In this document: positions 37,956-45,731 of the stretch, in pieces
How positions within the stretch are numbered: position 1 is the first letter of the stretch
Layout: each line of letters opens with the position of its first letter
From: an uncultured Pelagibacteraceae bacterium
GTDB taxonomy: Bacteria; Pseudomonadota; Alphaproteobacteria; Pelagibacterales; Pelagibacteraceae
Direction: 5' to 3'
Assembly: GCA_902516425.1 (NCBI GenBank)
Contig: CABXYE010000004.1
Span: 5,001 to 63,317 of the forward strand
Length of the DNA stretch: 58,317 nt
Notes under the pieces: model-generated
The model's database searches: none
Told to the model about the DNA's origin: nothing
The model's input: the letters and a program-made list of their open reading frames with translations, nothing else
Position numbers and translations under genes: made by a program

Positions 37956-38636
37956 CTAATTTGATAGTTCATTAAATTTTTTTAGTCTTCCTAAAAACAG
38001 GTTCTGATAAGTAATCAATTCAGGCCCTTGAATTTTAAATTCTTGGAATAAATTATCGACTGTACAAACCAGAATTACACAAGAAGTGATGTTTGTTTTA
38101 TACACAATATTATGTGCTAAAGAGTACGCGCTTGTTTGTAAAAACCATGAGTCTATATACTCAACTTTTTTTGGTTTATTAGATTGCTTGAAATCAATTA
38201 TACAACTTTGACCATCATAAACTCCAACACAGTCAGCAGTTCCTGCATATTTTTCAGGATAATAAAGAGTGCATTCAACTCCCCATATTTCCTCTAACCT
38301 ATTTTTTAAACCTTTATCAATAATTTCTTTAGCCATAGATTTGTATTGTTCTGCATCTTCGAAAAAACTTAGATTTTCTCTTCCCAAAAGAAAAGATTCT
38401 AAATAATTATGCATTTTTGAGCCTCGACTGCTCGCAGCTTTTGTAATTGCTTCAGCTTCCTTTTGACCAGTTCTCTCTCGCCAATTGGCTAAAGCTGCTT
38501 TATCTTCTTCAGATTTGGTTGCGTCTAAAATTGAAGTAACACTTGGTAGTTTTGACTCTCCTAGTACGTATCTTCTGATTCCTTCTATCGTCGCTCTTGA
38601 CGATGATGGATAATCATATTTCTTATTCCATTGCAT
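37956..38636 (-). CDS. PD-(D/E)XK nuclease, MGME1/phage exonuclease-like
   Basis: A 226-residue RecB/lambda-exonuclease-type nuclease from the start at 38636 (MQWNKKYDYP). Motifs in order are LPSVTSIL (30-37), RGSKMHNYLE (71-80), the Glu of GVECTL (E121), GTAD (D135), the catalytic DFK (148-150) and QTSAYS (167-172). This is the pattern of mitochondrial genome maintenance exonuclease 1 and related phage exonucleases. An ATG at 38705 would add 23 residues overlapping rmuC and looks unlikely. Function is inferred: processing of ssDNA or flap ends. Confidence 0.8.
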   Translation of the reverse strand: MQWNKKYDYPSSSRATIEGIRRYVLGESKLPSVTSILDATKSEEDKAALANWRERTGQKEAEAITKAASSRGSKMHNYLESFLLGRENLSFFEDAEQYKSMAKEIIDKGLKNRLEEIWGVECTLYYPEKYAGTADCVGVYDGQSCIIDFKQSNKPKKVEYIDSWFLQTSAYSLAHNIVYKTNITSCVILVCTVDNLFQEFKIQGPELITYQNLFLGRLKKFNELSN

Positions 38637-38673
38637 GAAGTTTCTTATAATCGTAATTAAAGGAAAAAAGAAA

Positions 38674-39774
38674 TTAATTTTTGAACTGTTTATTTCTTTC
38701 AACAAATTTTTCTACATTCTCCGTTTGAACAGCTTTCTCAACCTGCTCGGGATCTTTTATATTTTCTAAAGTTCTACTAATTGATCTTGCATCAGTACCA
38801 AACTTATCTACCACAATCATCGCTTCTTCTAATTTTTTTCTAAGTGTAATTATGTTATCAAAATGTTTCCCAAATCTTGTGGTGATAGTTTTTAGATGAT
38901 TATATATTTCTGTAGCTCCCTTTTGAACTTTCAGTGATTGAAAGCCCATATGTAAGGATTGTAAATAAGCTGAAAGAGTATTAGGGCCACAAATTACTAT
39001 TTTATATTTTTTCATTAATTCTTGAGTTAATAGTTCTTTGGTGCTTGGATCTTGATATTCAGTCAATTCTTTATAAAGACTCTCTGTTGGTGCATACACT
39101 ATTGCAAAATCTGTTGATTTAGGTGGAACTATATATTTTTCCATTACACTTTTAGCTTTGGCCTTAAATGCACTTGCTAGTTTTGTTCTAGCATCAGCAA
39201 CGGCTTTTTTATCATCTGCATCATAAGCATCTGTGATTGCTTTAAATTTTTCTACTGGAAAATGAGAATCTACTGGAACTAAAACATCTCCTTGAAGCTT
39301 GATTGCAAATTCCACATTTTCACTAGTATCTTCTTTCATCTTAACATTAGTCAGAAATTGTGAGGCAGGTAATAAATCTTTGATAAGCGAGTCTAAAGAA
39401 AACTCTGCAAGAGTTCCGTATTTTTTAACTCCAGCTAAAATTTTGGTAATGCCCTCTTGGCTTTGATTTAATAATTGTACTTGTTGATTAAAATTACCAA
39501 CTTTCTCATCAACTTTAGTAAGGGCCTCAGTCATATCTTTTGTAACTCCTGTTGAAAGAGCGTTAAAGGAAGTCGACATAGTACCAAGTGAAGTATTGAT
39601 AGTATTATTTAAGGTATCTTTTAATGTAACAATTTCTGTTTTTAAATTGGCTATTTCTTCAGCCTCTTTATTTTCACCTATCTCTTCGTTAGTTGTTTTC
39701 TGCTTGATAATCAAAAAGATAGCTGCGGCGACACCCGCAAGGATTAATAATAAAATGATAGTTTCAATGTTCAT
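38674..39774 (-). CDS. rmuC: RmuC family DNA recombination protein
   Basis: A 366-residue protein with an N-terminal membrane helix (about 5-24), a coiled coil (about 35-115) and the conserved RmuC nuclease-like domain (about 150-345). The latter includes VPVDSHFP, a stretch around FAIVYAPTE, and GPNTLSAYLQSL. RmuC limits inversions between short repeats in E. coli and belongs to the PD-(D/E)XK-like superfamily. It heads the nuclease cluster. Its leader carries a GC-rich inverted repeat. Confidence 0.9.
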   Translation of the reverse strand: MNIETIILLLILAGVAAAIFLIIKQKTTNEEIGENKEAEEIANLKTEIVTLKDTLNNTINTSLGTMSTSFNALSTGVTKDMTEALTKVDEKVGNFNQQVQLLNQSQEGITKILAGVKKYGTLAEFSLDSLIKDLLPASQFLTNVKMKEDTSENVEFAIKLQGDVLVPVDSHFPVEKFKAITDAYDADDKKAVADARTKLASAFKAKAKSVMEKYIVPPKSTDFAIVYAPTESLYKELTEYQDPSTKELLTQELMKKYKIVICGPNTLSAYLQSLHMGFQSLKVQKGATEIYNHLKTITTRFGKHFDNIITLRKKLEEAMIVVDKFGTDARSISRTLENIKDPEQVEKAVQTENVEKFVERNKQFKN

Positions 39775-39787
39775 ATTACTCTTATAA

Positions 39788-39845
39788 CCGCATTATTTAT
39801 AAATTAAATGCATATATATTTTATTTAAAAAACCAGTTAATGCGG
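39788..39845. promoter_or_regulatory. Inverted repeat in the rmuC leader
   Basis: CCGCATTA (39788-39795) and TAATGCGG (39838-39845) are perfect inverse copies separated by 42 AT-rich bases, starting 14 bp upstream of the rmuC start. In this AT-rich genome the CCGC/GCGG arms stand out. It could be a dyad operator, a leader stem-loop, or a terminator-like structure for transcription from the right. Regulator unknown. Confidence 0.4.
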
Positions 39846-39859
39846 CTATTATTAATAAT

Positions 39860-39931
39860 ATGAGCAATACAAACAAGAAAAAAATTCCTAGAAAAAAAAT
39901 TGTTAGTAAAAGAGAAAAGGATAAAGTTTAA
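39860..39931 (+). CDS. Possible 23-residue Lys-rich peptide
   Basis: An ATG at 39860 opens a 23-codon frame rich in Lys and Arg, ending TAA two bases before the next small ORF. There is no clear ribosome site and no family match I can recall. It is listed because it is in tandem with the membrane peptide at 39934 and fills an otherwise empty gap. It may equally be chance in AT-rich DNA. Confidence 0.2.
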   Translation: MSNTNKKKIPRKKIVSKREKDKV

Positions 39932-39933
39932 AT

Positions 39934-40065
39934 ATGGATTTTTTATTTCTGTTTAAAATTGTGATTGTTATTGGAATTTTAACAGCACTTTATGCAATAT
40001 TAAGAAATTTAGATATTATCAAAATAATCCTCGTTTATTTTAAGGATAAATTATTTGGAAAGTAA
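39934..40065 (+). CDS. Hypothetical 43-residue single-helix membrane peptide
   Basis: A 43-codon frame encoding MDFLFLFKIVIVIG and so on: one strongly hydrophobic helix (about 3-24), then a basic tail ending in KDKLFGK. An AAAGG-like sequence lies upstream but with long spacing. It overlaps the convergent end of hisG by 15 bp. I do not recognise a family. The coherent helix plus positive tail suggests a real small membrane protein, but no homology evidence is available. Confidence 0.4.
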   Translation: MDFLFLFKIVIVIGILTALYAILRNLDIIKIILVYFKDKLFGK

Positions 40066-40737
40066 TTGAATTAATTTCTTTAATCCTTTTTTTTTTGAAT
40101 TTTTCCTTGATGTAAAAATACATGCTTGCGACTTGAGAATTTCACCATCTTTTAAAACTCTCAAATTATTAGCTTTTAAGGTTTCACCTGTAGAACTGAT
40201 ATCAGTGATTAATTCTGCTGATCCTGTAAAAGGATAAACTTCCGTTGCCCCAAGACTTTCAACCAATCTAAATTGAGTGACACCTTTTGAAAATAAAAAC
40301 TCTTTTGTTAAATTTGGATATTTAGTTGCAACTCTTAACCTTTTTTTCTTTTTATCTCTAAATTCAAAAGCAATTTCCTCAAGGTCAGCTATTGTTTGAA
40401 CATCAATCCAAGGGTCAGGAATAGCAACGACTAAATCAGCTTTTCCAAAACTTAATTTTTTATTTACATTAATTTTCTTTTGAGTGTTAATTTCACTTTC
40501 TTTAAATAGATCAAACCCTGAAAAACCAATGTCTAAAGAATTATCCCCTAGTCTCTCTATAATTTCTCTTGCGTGTAAATATAAAATTTTGATATTTTTT
40601 TTGTTCTTAATTGAACCAATTAAATCTCTCTCTCCTCTTTCTGAGATAAGATTAAATTTTCTTTTTTTAAAAATTTTTAAAACATCTTTTCTTAATCTAC
40701 CTTTACTTGGAATTCCTATATTTATCATATTGTCCAT
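40051..40737 (-). CDS. hisG: ATP phosphoribosyltransferase, short form
   Basis: A 228-residue HisG of the short type, which lacks the C-terminal regulatory domain and needs HisZ for activity and feedback. Motifs are IGIPSKGRLRKDVL near the N-terminus, DIGFSGFDLF, and LVESLGATEVYPFTGSA with the phosphate-binding loop near residue 175. hisZ lies 2 bp upstream, consistent with an octameric HisG-HisZ complex performing the first step of histidine synthesis. Confidence 0.94.
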   Translation of the reverse strand: MDNMINIGIPSKGRLRKDVLKIFKKRKFNLISERGERDLIGSIKNKKNIKILYLHAREIIERLGDNSLDIGFSGFDLFKESEINTQKKINVNKKLSFGKADLVVAIPDPWIDVQTIADLEEIAFEFRDKKKKRLRVATKYPNLTKEFLFSKGVTQFRLVESLGATEVYPFTGSAELITDISSTGETLKANNLRVLKDGEILKSQACIFTSRKNSKKKGLKKLIQLLSK

Positions 40738-40739
40738 GA

Positions 40740-41792
40740 TTAGTAATTTAAGTTTAAAGCAGCTCCTACTGCTGAGACTTGATTTTTAGAACCTAGATCA
40801 GAGATTAATTGATCATATCTGCCACCATTTATAATATTCTTAATTTTATTATTTGATTTAATATCAATTTTAAAAACCATTCCTGTGTAATATTCAAGTT
40901 GTCTTCCAAAGGAAGTTGAAAAAATTACGTTTAGCTTTGATACTTTGTTGTTCGAAATTGGAAAATATTTTTGATCTACCACCAAATTAATATGGTATTT
41001 TTTAAAAAATTTATTTAGTTCTTTAGCAGCTGTATTTATTGGACATTTAATTTTTAAAAACTCTTTAATAATTTTAGATACATTTTTTCCCTTACTTGCA
41101 CGCCTTGGGTCTTTAATTTTGTTATCAAACCTACTTAAAATTTCTTCGATAGATCTACCTGCTATGATCAATGATTTATCCTCCTTTAGCATTTTTAGAT
41201 AACGTTTCTTGTCAATTTCAACTATAGTTGGGTCTACATCTGAATTTGTCTCTAATCTTTTTAGTAAATCATTAAAATAATCTTCTCTCCAAAAGTGCCT
41301 ACATAATCTTAATTTCCATCTTTTTGGAATGTCCAATTTTGATATTAAAAGATTGAAAATTTCTACATTTCCAAGCGTTAGTTTTCCTGAAGAATATTTT
41401 AATTTTGTTAAAGAATTTAAAGATGTATTTATTATTTCTTTATCATCAATTTTTTCATTTTTTGAACCAATAATTTCAAATCCTATTTGATCTCTAATAA
41501 TAGAATCTTTTTTATTTTGAGATTTTCTATAAGCCTGACCGCTATAAAATATTTTTTCCTTTCCTTTGAAATTATTTTCTAAATATCTAAGGCATGAAAC
41601 TATTGTTAAATCAGGACGCAAACACAGCTCATTTCCATTTCGATCAGTAAATGAAAAAATAAATTTTCTAAAATTCTCGCCTGATCTTTGTACAATATGA
41701 TTTGTTTCAACTATCGATGGCAATTCGATATACTTAAATCCTTTAGACTTTACAGATCTAAGGATTTTTTCAGATAAGTTTTTTGATTTCAT
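40740..41792 (-). CDS. hisZ: ATP phosphoribosyltransferase regulatory subunit HisZ
   Basis: A 350-residue HisRS-like protein lacking the anticodon-binding domain. Motif 2 is degenerate (KIFYSGQAYRK) but LRPDLTI is present; the C-terminus retains GGRYDQLISDLG. Such paralogues activate short HisG. It overlaps the hisS end by 23 bp, so its synthesis is probably coupled to that of the true HisRS upstream. Divergent sequence is normal for this family. Confidence 0.9.
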   Translation of the reverse strand: MKSKNLSEKILRSVKSKGFKYIELPSIVETNHIVQRSGENFRKFIFSFTDRNGNELCLRPDLTIVSCLRYLENNFKGKEKIFYSGQAYRKSQNKKDSIIRDQIGFEIIGSKNEKIDDKEIINTSLNSLTKLKYSSGKLTLGNVEIFNLLISKLDIPKRWKLRLCRHFWREDYFNDLLKRLETNSDVDPTIVEIDKKRYLKMLKEDKSLIIAGRSIEEILSRFDNKIKDPRRASKGKNVSKIIKEFLKIKCPINTAAKELNKFFKKYHINLVVDQKYFPISNNKVSKLNVIFSTSFGRQLEYYTGMVFKIDIKSNNKIKNIINGGRYDQLISDLGSKNQVSAVGAALNLNY

Positions 41793-43164
41793 TTATCAAA
41801 TTTGATTTAGGAATTATTTGGCTGTTTTCACCCTTAACACCTCTAAGATCTTTAATAGTTACTGTATTATCTTTAAATTCATTTTCTCCACAAATGACCG
41901 CAATTGGTAACTCACGTTTATTCGCTAATTCAAGTTGCTTTCCTAGATTTTTTTTGACACTTAAAAATACCTCAGCATTTATATTATTTTCTCTTAATAA
42001 ATTGACTATCTCATAATAATTCTTCAAAAATTTTTGATCCATTACACAAACTAAAACTGGTTTTTGATCCTCTACTTTAATTTGATTCAACTGAATTAAT
42101 GCAAATAGTAATCGATCAACTCCAAAACTAATTCCTGTCCCAGGAACATCAACCCCTCTAAATCTTGAAATAAGTTTGGCGTATGAACCTCCTGAACAAA
42201 TGCTGCCCAACTCAATCTCTTTACCCTTGTTGTTAGTGACTTTAAAATTTAAGTTGGTCTCAACAATAAAATCTGAATAATAAGCAAGTCCCCTAACTAT
42301 AGTAAAATTTGTTTTAACTTGCTTTAAATTTGATCCGTATCCAAGAATTTCAAATACATCTTCTAATTCTTTTATTCCTTCTTGAGATTTAGGGTTTTTT
42401 AAATTTTCTTTTAATTCTTTTAAATCTTTTATTTTTAAAAAATTTAATATTTGTGTTGCTTGATCATCTGATAAATTAGCTCCTTTAGTTATAGCACCAC
42501 TTTTGTCTTTTCTCTCCTTTTTGAGCAAATCTTCAACTCCTTTAAGGCCAAATCCTGGTTTATCGAGTTTATCTATGGCTCTAATAACTTTTGTTTGTTT
42601 TTCTTCAGAAATTTTTAAATCATCAATTAAACCCTGAACTATTTTTCTGTTACTCACATTAATAGTAAATTGATCTTTTTTTAATCCACAATCTGCTAGT
42701 GTGCTTGATATTAAATAACAAAGCTCTGCATTTGCTTGTGCAGGATTAACATTTCCAACTATATCAAAATCTGCTTGCGTAAATTCTCTGTATCGACCAT
42801 TTCCAGCTTTTTCATTTCTGAATACATTTTGAATTTGATATCGCTTGAAGATTGATGGAAGTTCCTGGTTGTTTTGAGCATAAAATCTTGCAAGAGGACT
42901 TGAGAGATCATAACGAAGAGTTATATTCTTATCACCATCCTTAAATGAGAATACATCAGACATAGGATTAGCTTCATCTTCTGCCAAAAAAGATCCAATA
43001 TTTTCTGCAATTTCGAACGAAGGAGTTTCTAGAGCTTCTGCTCCGAATTTTATAAAATTATTCTCAATAGCCTCTAAAAGCTTTTTTTTGAAAAGAATTT
43101 TTTTATTCCAACGATCTTCAAATCCTGGAGGTAATCCAGGAATTAATTTTTTTTCTTTATTCAT
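41770..43164 (-). CDS. hisS: Histidyl-tRNA synthetase
   Basis: A 464-residue class II synthetase. Motif 1 lies in the N-terminal third, LRYDLSSPLARF precedes motif 2, which reads VFRNEKAGNGRYREF with TQADFDIVG behind it. This form resembles eukaryote-like HisRS more than the bacterial PMFRYERPQKGRYRQF type. Histidine A/B motifs appear in GLAYYSDFIVE and GGSYAKL, and an anticodon-binding domain is at the end. The start codon is only 6 nt after the CCA end of tRNA-His, without a visible Shine-Dalgarno. Confidence 0.95.
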   Translation of the reverse strand: MNKEKKLIPGLPPGFEDRWNKKILFKKKLLEAIENNFIKFGAEALETPSFEIAENIGSFLAEDEANPMSDVFSFKDGDKNITLRYDLSSPLARFYAQNNQELPSIFKRYQIQNVFRNEKAGNGRYREFTQADFDIVGNVNPAQANAELCYLISSTLADCGLKKDQFTINVSNRKIVQGLIDDLKISEEKQTKVIRAIDKLDKPGFGLKGVEDLLKKERKDKSGAITKGANLSDDQATQILNFLKIKDLKELKENLKNPKSQEGIKELEDVFEILGYGSNLKQVKTNFTIVRGLAYYSDFIVETNLNFKVTNNKGKEIELGSICSGGSYAKLISRFRGVDVPGTGISFGVDRLLFALIQLNQIKVEDQKPVLVCVMDQKFLKNYYEIVNLLRENNINAEVFLSVKKNLGKQLELANKRELPIAVICGENEFKDNTVTIKDLRGVKGENSQIIPKSNLINEIKKLI

Positions 43165-43170
43165 TTTTTT

Positions 43171-43245
43171 TGGTACCCGGGCTGAGAATCGAACTCAAAC
43201 TTAAAGTTCCACAAACTTTCGTGCTAACCGTTACACCACCCAGGC
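43171..43245 (-). tRNA. tRNA-His (GTG), CCA encoded
   Basis: Folding by eye: acceptor GCCTGGG/CCCGGGT (two G-U pairs), D arm GTGT...GCAC, anticodon stem AAAGT/ACTTT around the loop TTGTGGA (anticodon GTG), T arm TTGAG/CTCAG with the loop TTCGATT, discriminator A, and CCA encoded. The base at position -1 is T, so the G-1 usual for tRNA-His is not encoded; this matches the derived alphaproteobacterial type. It precedes hisS by 6 nt. Confidence 0.95.
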
Positions 43246-43410
43246 ATTCCTTGTTTTTATATTATTTTTGTGTGAATTTAAAATTATATTACAATAAATA
43301 GCCTATAGACTATGAAAACAGATTTTGTGTGTGCTATTTGAAAAAATTATTAAATTATCATTTATAATCATGCAGGTCTTTTATGACAAATATTTTAATT
43401 ATTCAACCCC

Positions 43411-43453
43411 TAAAAGAAAAGGACGCTTCCTAATTATTATAGAAAACGCCCTT
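43411..43453 (-). terminator. Rho-independent terminator of cspA
   Basis: On the minus strand, 13 consecutive pairs (several G-U) form between 43441-43453 and 43419-43431, with a 9-nt loop, followed by a short U-rich run (TTCTTTTA). It starts 16 bp after the cspA stop and separates cspA from the tRNA-His-hisS unit. It is the clearest terminator in the window. Confidence 0.7.
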
Positions 43454-43468
43454 ATTAAATATTGTCAA

Positions 43469-43681
43469 TTAATCTAATTTTTTTAAATTAATTGCAGAAG
43501 GACCTTTTGGACCATCCTCTAATGTAAATTCTAATTTATCTCCCTCATTTAAAAATCTCATACCTGCGGCTTTGACAGCGCTTGCGTGAACAAATGCATC
43601 TTTTTCTTTATCTTCTCTCTCAATAAAACCAAAGCCTTTGGTTGGATTGAACCACTTTACTTTTCCTTTTAATGTACTCAT
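43469..43681 (-). CDS. Cold shock protein (CspA family)
   Basis: A 70-residue OB-fold protein binding single-stranded RNA/DNA. RNP1 is KGFGFIE and RNP2 is DAFVHAS. It acts as an RNA chaperone and is often abundant in SAR11-type cells (the abundance is general knowledge, not shown here). A strong terminator follows. The tRNA-Phe 3' end is 76 nt upstream of its start, so a tRNA-containing primary transcript is possible. Confidence 0.96.
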   Translation of the reverse strand: MSTLKGKVKWFNPTKGFGFIEREDKEKDAFVHASAVKAAGMRFLNEGDKLEFTLEDGPKGPSAINLKKLD

Positions 43682-43757
43682 CTTATTTCTTAGTCCTTTT
43701 GTTATTTGTTATAATTAGAAGTTAATTTTTTATTTTAAAAATTTCAAGATATTTTGA

Positions 43758-43832
43758 TGGTGCCTCGGGAAGGATTCGCACCTCCGACACAAGCCTTTTC
43801 AGGGCTCTGCTCTACTCCTGAGCTACCGAGGC
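43758..43832 (-). tRNA. tRNA-Phe (GAA), CCA encoded, atypical elbow
   Basis: Acceptor GCCTCGG/CCGAGGC, discriminator A and CCA are present. The anticodon stem GAGCC/GGCTT closes a CTGAAAA loop (anticodon GAA). The T loop is TGCGAAT, with G where T55 is expected. The 7-nt D loop AGGAGTA lacks the usual GG doublet (18-19). Both changes touch the D-loop/T-loop elbow. The 5' end is 5 nt after the infA stop, so it is probably processed from the infA transcript. Confidence 0.93.
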
Positions 43833-43837
43833 AAAAT

Positions 43838-44053
43838 TTAACCCCTAAAGATTATTCTGCCTTTTGTGAGGTCATAAGGGGTCATTTCTACAGTAACATT
43901 ATCACCTTGTAACACTCTAATTCTATTTTTTCTTAATTTGCCAGCTGTATGCGCTGTAACAATATGGCCATTTTCTAATTTAACTCTAAACATTGCGTTT
44001 GGTAATAAGTCAGTAACCTTGCCTTTGAATTCAAGTAAATCTTGTTTTGACAA
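43838..44053 (-). CDS. infA: Translation initiation factor IF-1
   Basis: A 71-residue OB-fold factor that binds the ribosomal A site during initiation. The sequence is near-canonical: [29 protein letters not shown] and [12 protein letters not shown]. It follows hisD by 2 bp and is followed 5 nt later by tRNA-Phe. In relatives infA also lies near hisD. Confidence 0.98.
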   Translation of the reverse strand: MSKQDLLEFKGKVTDLLPNAMFRVKLENGHIVTAHTAGKLRKNRIRVLQGDNVTVEMTPYDLTKGRIIFRG

Positions 44054-44055
44054 AT

Positions 44056-45339
44056 TTATTTTCTCCTAATTCTTTTTTTAACGGATTGAGCATGTGCAAC
44101 TAACCCTTCATAATTTGCAAGAGTTATAACTGATGGTCCAAGCTTTTCAATACCCTTTTTTGATAAGTTAATATATGAAATTCTTTTATAAAATTCATTA
44201 ACACTTATACCGCTTGAAAATTTAGCTGAACCATTAGTTGGTAATATGTGGTTTGATCCAATATTATAATCAGTCATTGCCATCACTGCATATTTGCCTA
44301 AACATATAGATCCAGCATTTTTTATTTTGTTAATAAATGACTTATGATTTTTTACATTCAATTCTAAATGTTCAGGTGCAATCCGATTAACTACTTTAAT
44401 AATCTCTTTATCTGAACTTATATGAATTAAAATACCATTTTCAATTAAACTTTTTTTTGCGATTGATCTTCTTGGAATCTTTTTTAATTGTTTTGAAATT
44501 TCTATTTTTACTTTCTTAATTAGATCTTTACTTTTTGAAATTAAAATACACTGAGCAAGTTCATCATGTTCTGCTTGACCTATAAGATCACTAGCTATCC
44601 ACTCTGGGTTTGAAAATCTATCTCCAACTATGGTAACTTCAGATGGCCCTGCTATCATCCCTTCAACTCCAACGTCTCCAAAAACTTCTTTTTTAGCAGC
44701 TGCTACATAAATGTTACCTGGTCCGACAATCTTACTTACCTTATTAATTTTTTTTGTCCCATAAGCTACTGCTGCAATCGCAGAGGGACCACCAATAGAA
44801 TATATTTCATTAATCTTGCATTTTTTAGCTGCGTATAAAACAGCTGGATTTTGTTTTCCTTTATAACCTGGATTAAGCATAATTATTCTTTTTACGCCTG
44901 CAACTATTGCAGGAATAGCGTTCATTAAAACACTTGATGGATAAGATGCTGTTGATCCTGGTACGTAAATTGCAACCGACTCTATTGGTAAATATTTGTA
45001 TTCAAGCTTATTATTGAAACTATCGGTATATGAAATATTTTTGAATTTTTGTAATGAGTGAAACTTATAAATTCTTGAATAGGCAAGATCGATTGCTTTT
45101 TTTACTTTTAAATCCAATGATTTAACAGATTTAATAATGTTTTTTTGATTAGGTTTAATTATTTTATTATGATTAAATTTTTTTTCATATCTTAATAATG
45201 CACCATCACCGTTTTTTTTCACATCATTAATTATTTTTGTCACTGAAACTGAGTTTATTTGGACTTTTGCTTTTCTTTTCAATAATAAAGTTTCAAGTGT
45301 TTTACTAAAATTTCTTAAATTACTACTTAATATTCTCAT
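44056..45339 (-). CDS. hisD: Histidinol dehydrogenase
   Basis: A 427-residue zinc enzyme for the last two oxidations of histidine synthesis. Landmarks are [15 protein letters not shown] (NAD side), [36 protein letters not shown], and the zinc and catalytic region [10 protein letters not shown] with RIAPEHLEL. Its start shares a base with the end of the DUF2948 gene, the arrangement found across alphaproteobacteria. Confidence 0.96.
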   Translation of the reverse strand: MRILSSNLRNFSKTLETLLLKRKAKVQINSVSVTKIINDVKKNGDGALLRYEKKFNHNKIIKPNQKNIIKSVKSLDLKVKKAIDLAYSRIYKFHSLQKFKNISYTDSFNNKLEYKYLPIESVAIYVPGSTASYPSSVLMNAIPAIVAGVKRIIMLNPGYKGKQNPAVLYAAKKCKINEIYSIGGPSAIAAVAYGTKKINKVSKIVGPGNIYVAAAKKEVFGDVGVEGMIAGPSEVTIVGDRFSNPEWIASDLIGQAEHDELAQCILISKSKDLIKKVKIEISKQLKKIPRRSIAKKSLIENGILIHISSDKEIIKVVNRIAPEHLELNVKNHKSFINKIKNAGSICLGKYAVMAMTDYNIGSNHILPTNGSAKFSSGISVNEFYKRISYINLSKKGIEKLGPSVITLANYEGLVAHAQSVKKRIRRK

Positions 45340-45731
45340 TATTTAATTTCATTTTGATCTTCTAATCTTACTTCAATTGTTTCTGTAGTCAAAACAATGT
45401 GGCAATTATTACTAAATATTAAATTTATTTCATAATCGTCTTTATTTTTCAAATAATCGATACCTATCAAATCTAAAATTTTTTCTGAATTAGATTGGTC
45501 AATATTTTTTGCCTTTACTTTATCAACAAAATCAAATCTGCATATACTGCTGATTTTCTTGTTTATTTGTTCAGACTCAATTCTTATCCTTTCAATTGAT
45601 AGTAAAAATACTTTGCTAGATGCAAGATACTTAATATTATCAACTTTTGTTTTTGAACCAGAAATACAAGCTGAAATCATTTGTAACCCTTCTTGATCAT
45701 TCGCAATTATTTTTGCTAAATATCTACTCAT
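45339..45731 (-). CDS. DUF2948 family protein
   Basis: A 130-residue protein that by length, position and pattern fits DUF2948, found between murA and hisD in alphaproteobacteria. It has an N-terminal stretch LAKIIANDQEGLQMISACISGSKTK in two parts, a middle SICRFDFVDKVKAKNI, and a C-terminal half (LDLIGIDYL and IVLTTETIEVRLED). No catalytic motif is visible; function unknown. It overlaps murA by 8 bp. Confidence 0.75.
   Translation of the reverse strand: MSRYLAKIIANDQEGLQMISACISGSKTKVDNIKYLASSKVFLLSIERIRIESEQINKKISSICRFDFVDKVKAKNIDQSNSEKILDLIGIDYLKNKDDYEINLIFSNNCHIVLTTETIEVRLEDQNEIK

Noticed and set aside
43290-43345. Near-palindrome ATAGCCTATAGACTAT upstream of tRNA-His
   Set aside because: Imperfect and in very AT-rich DNA; not enough to call an operator.
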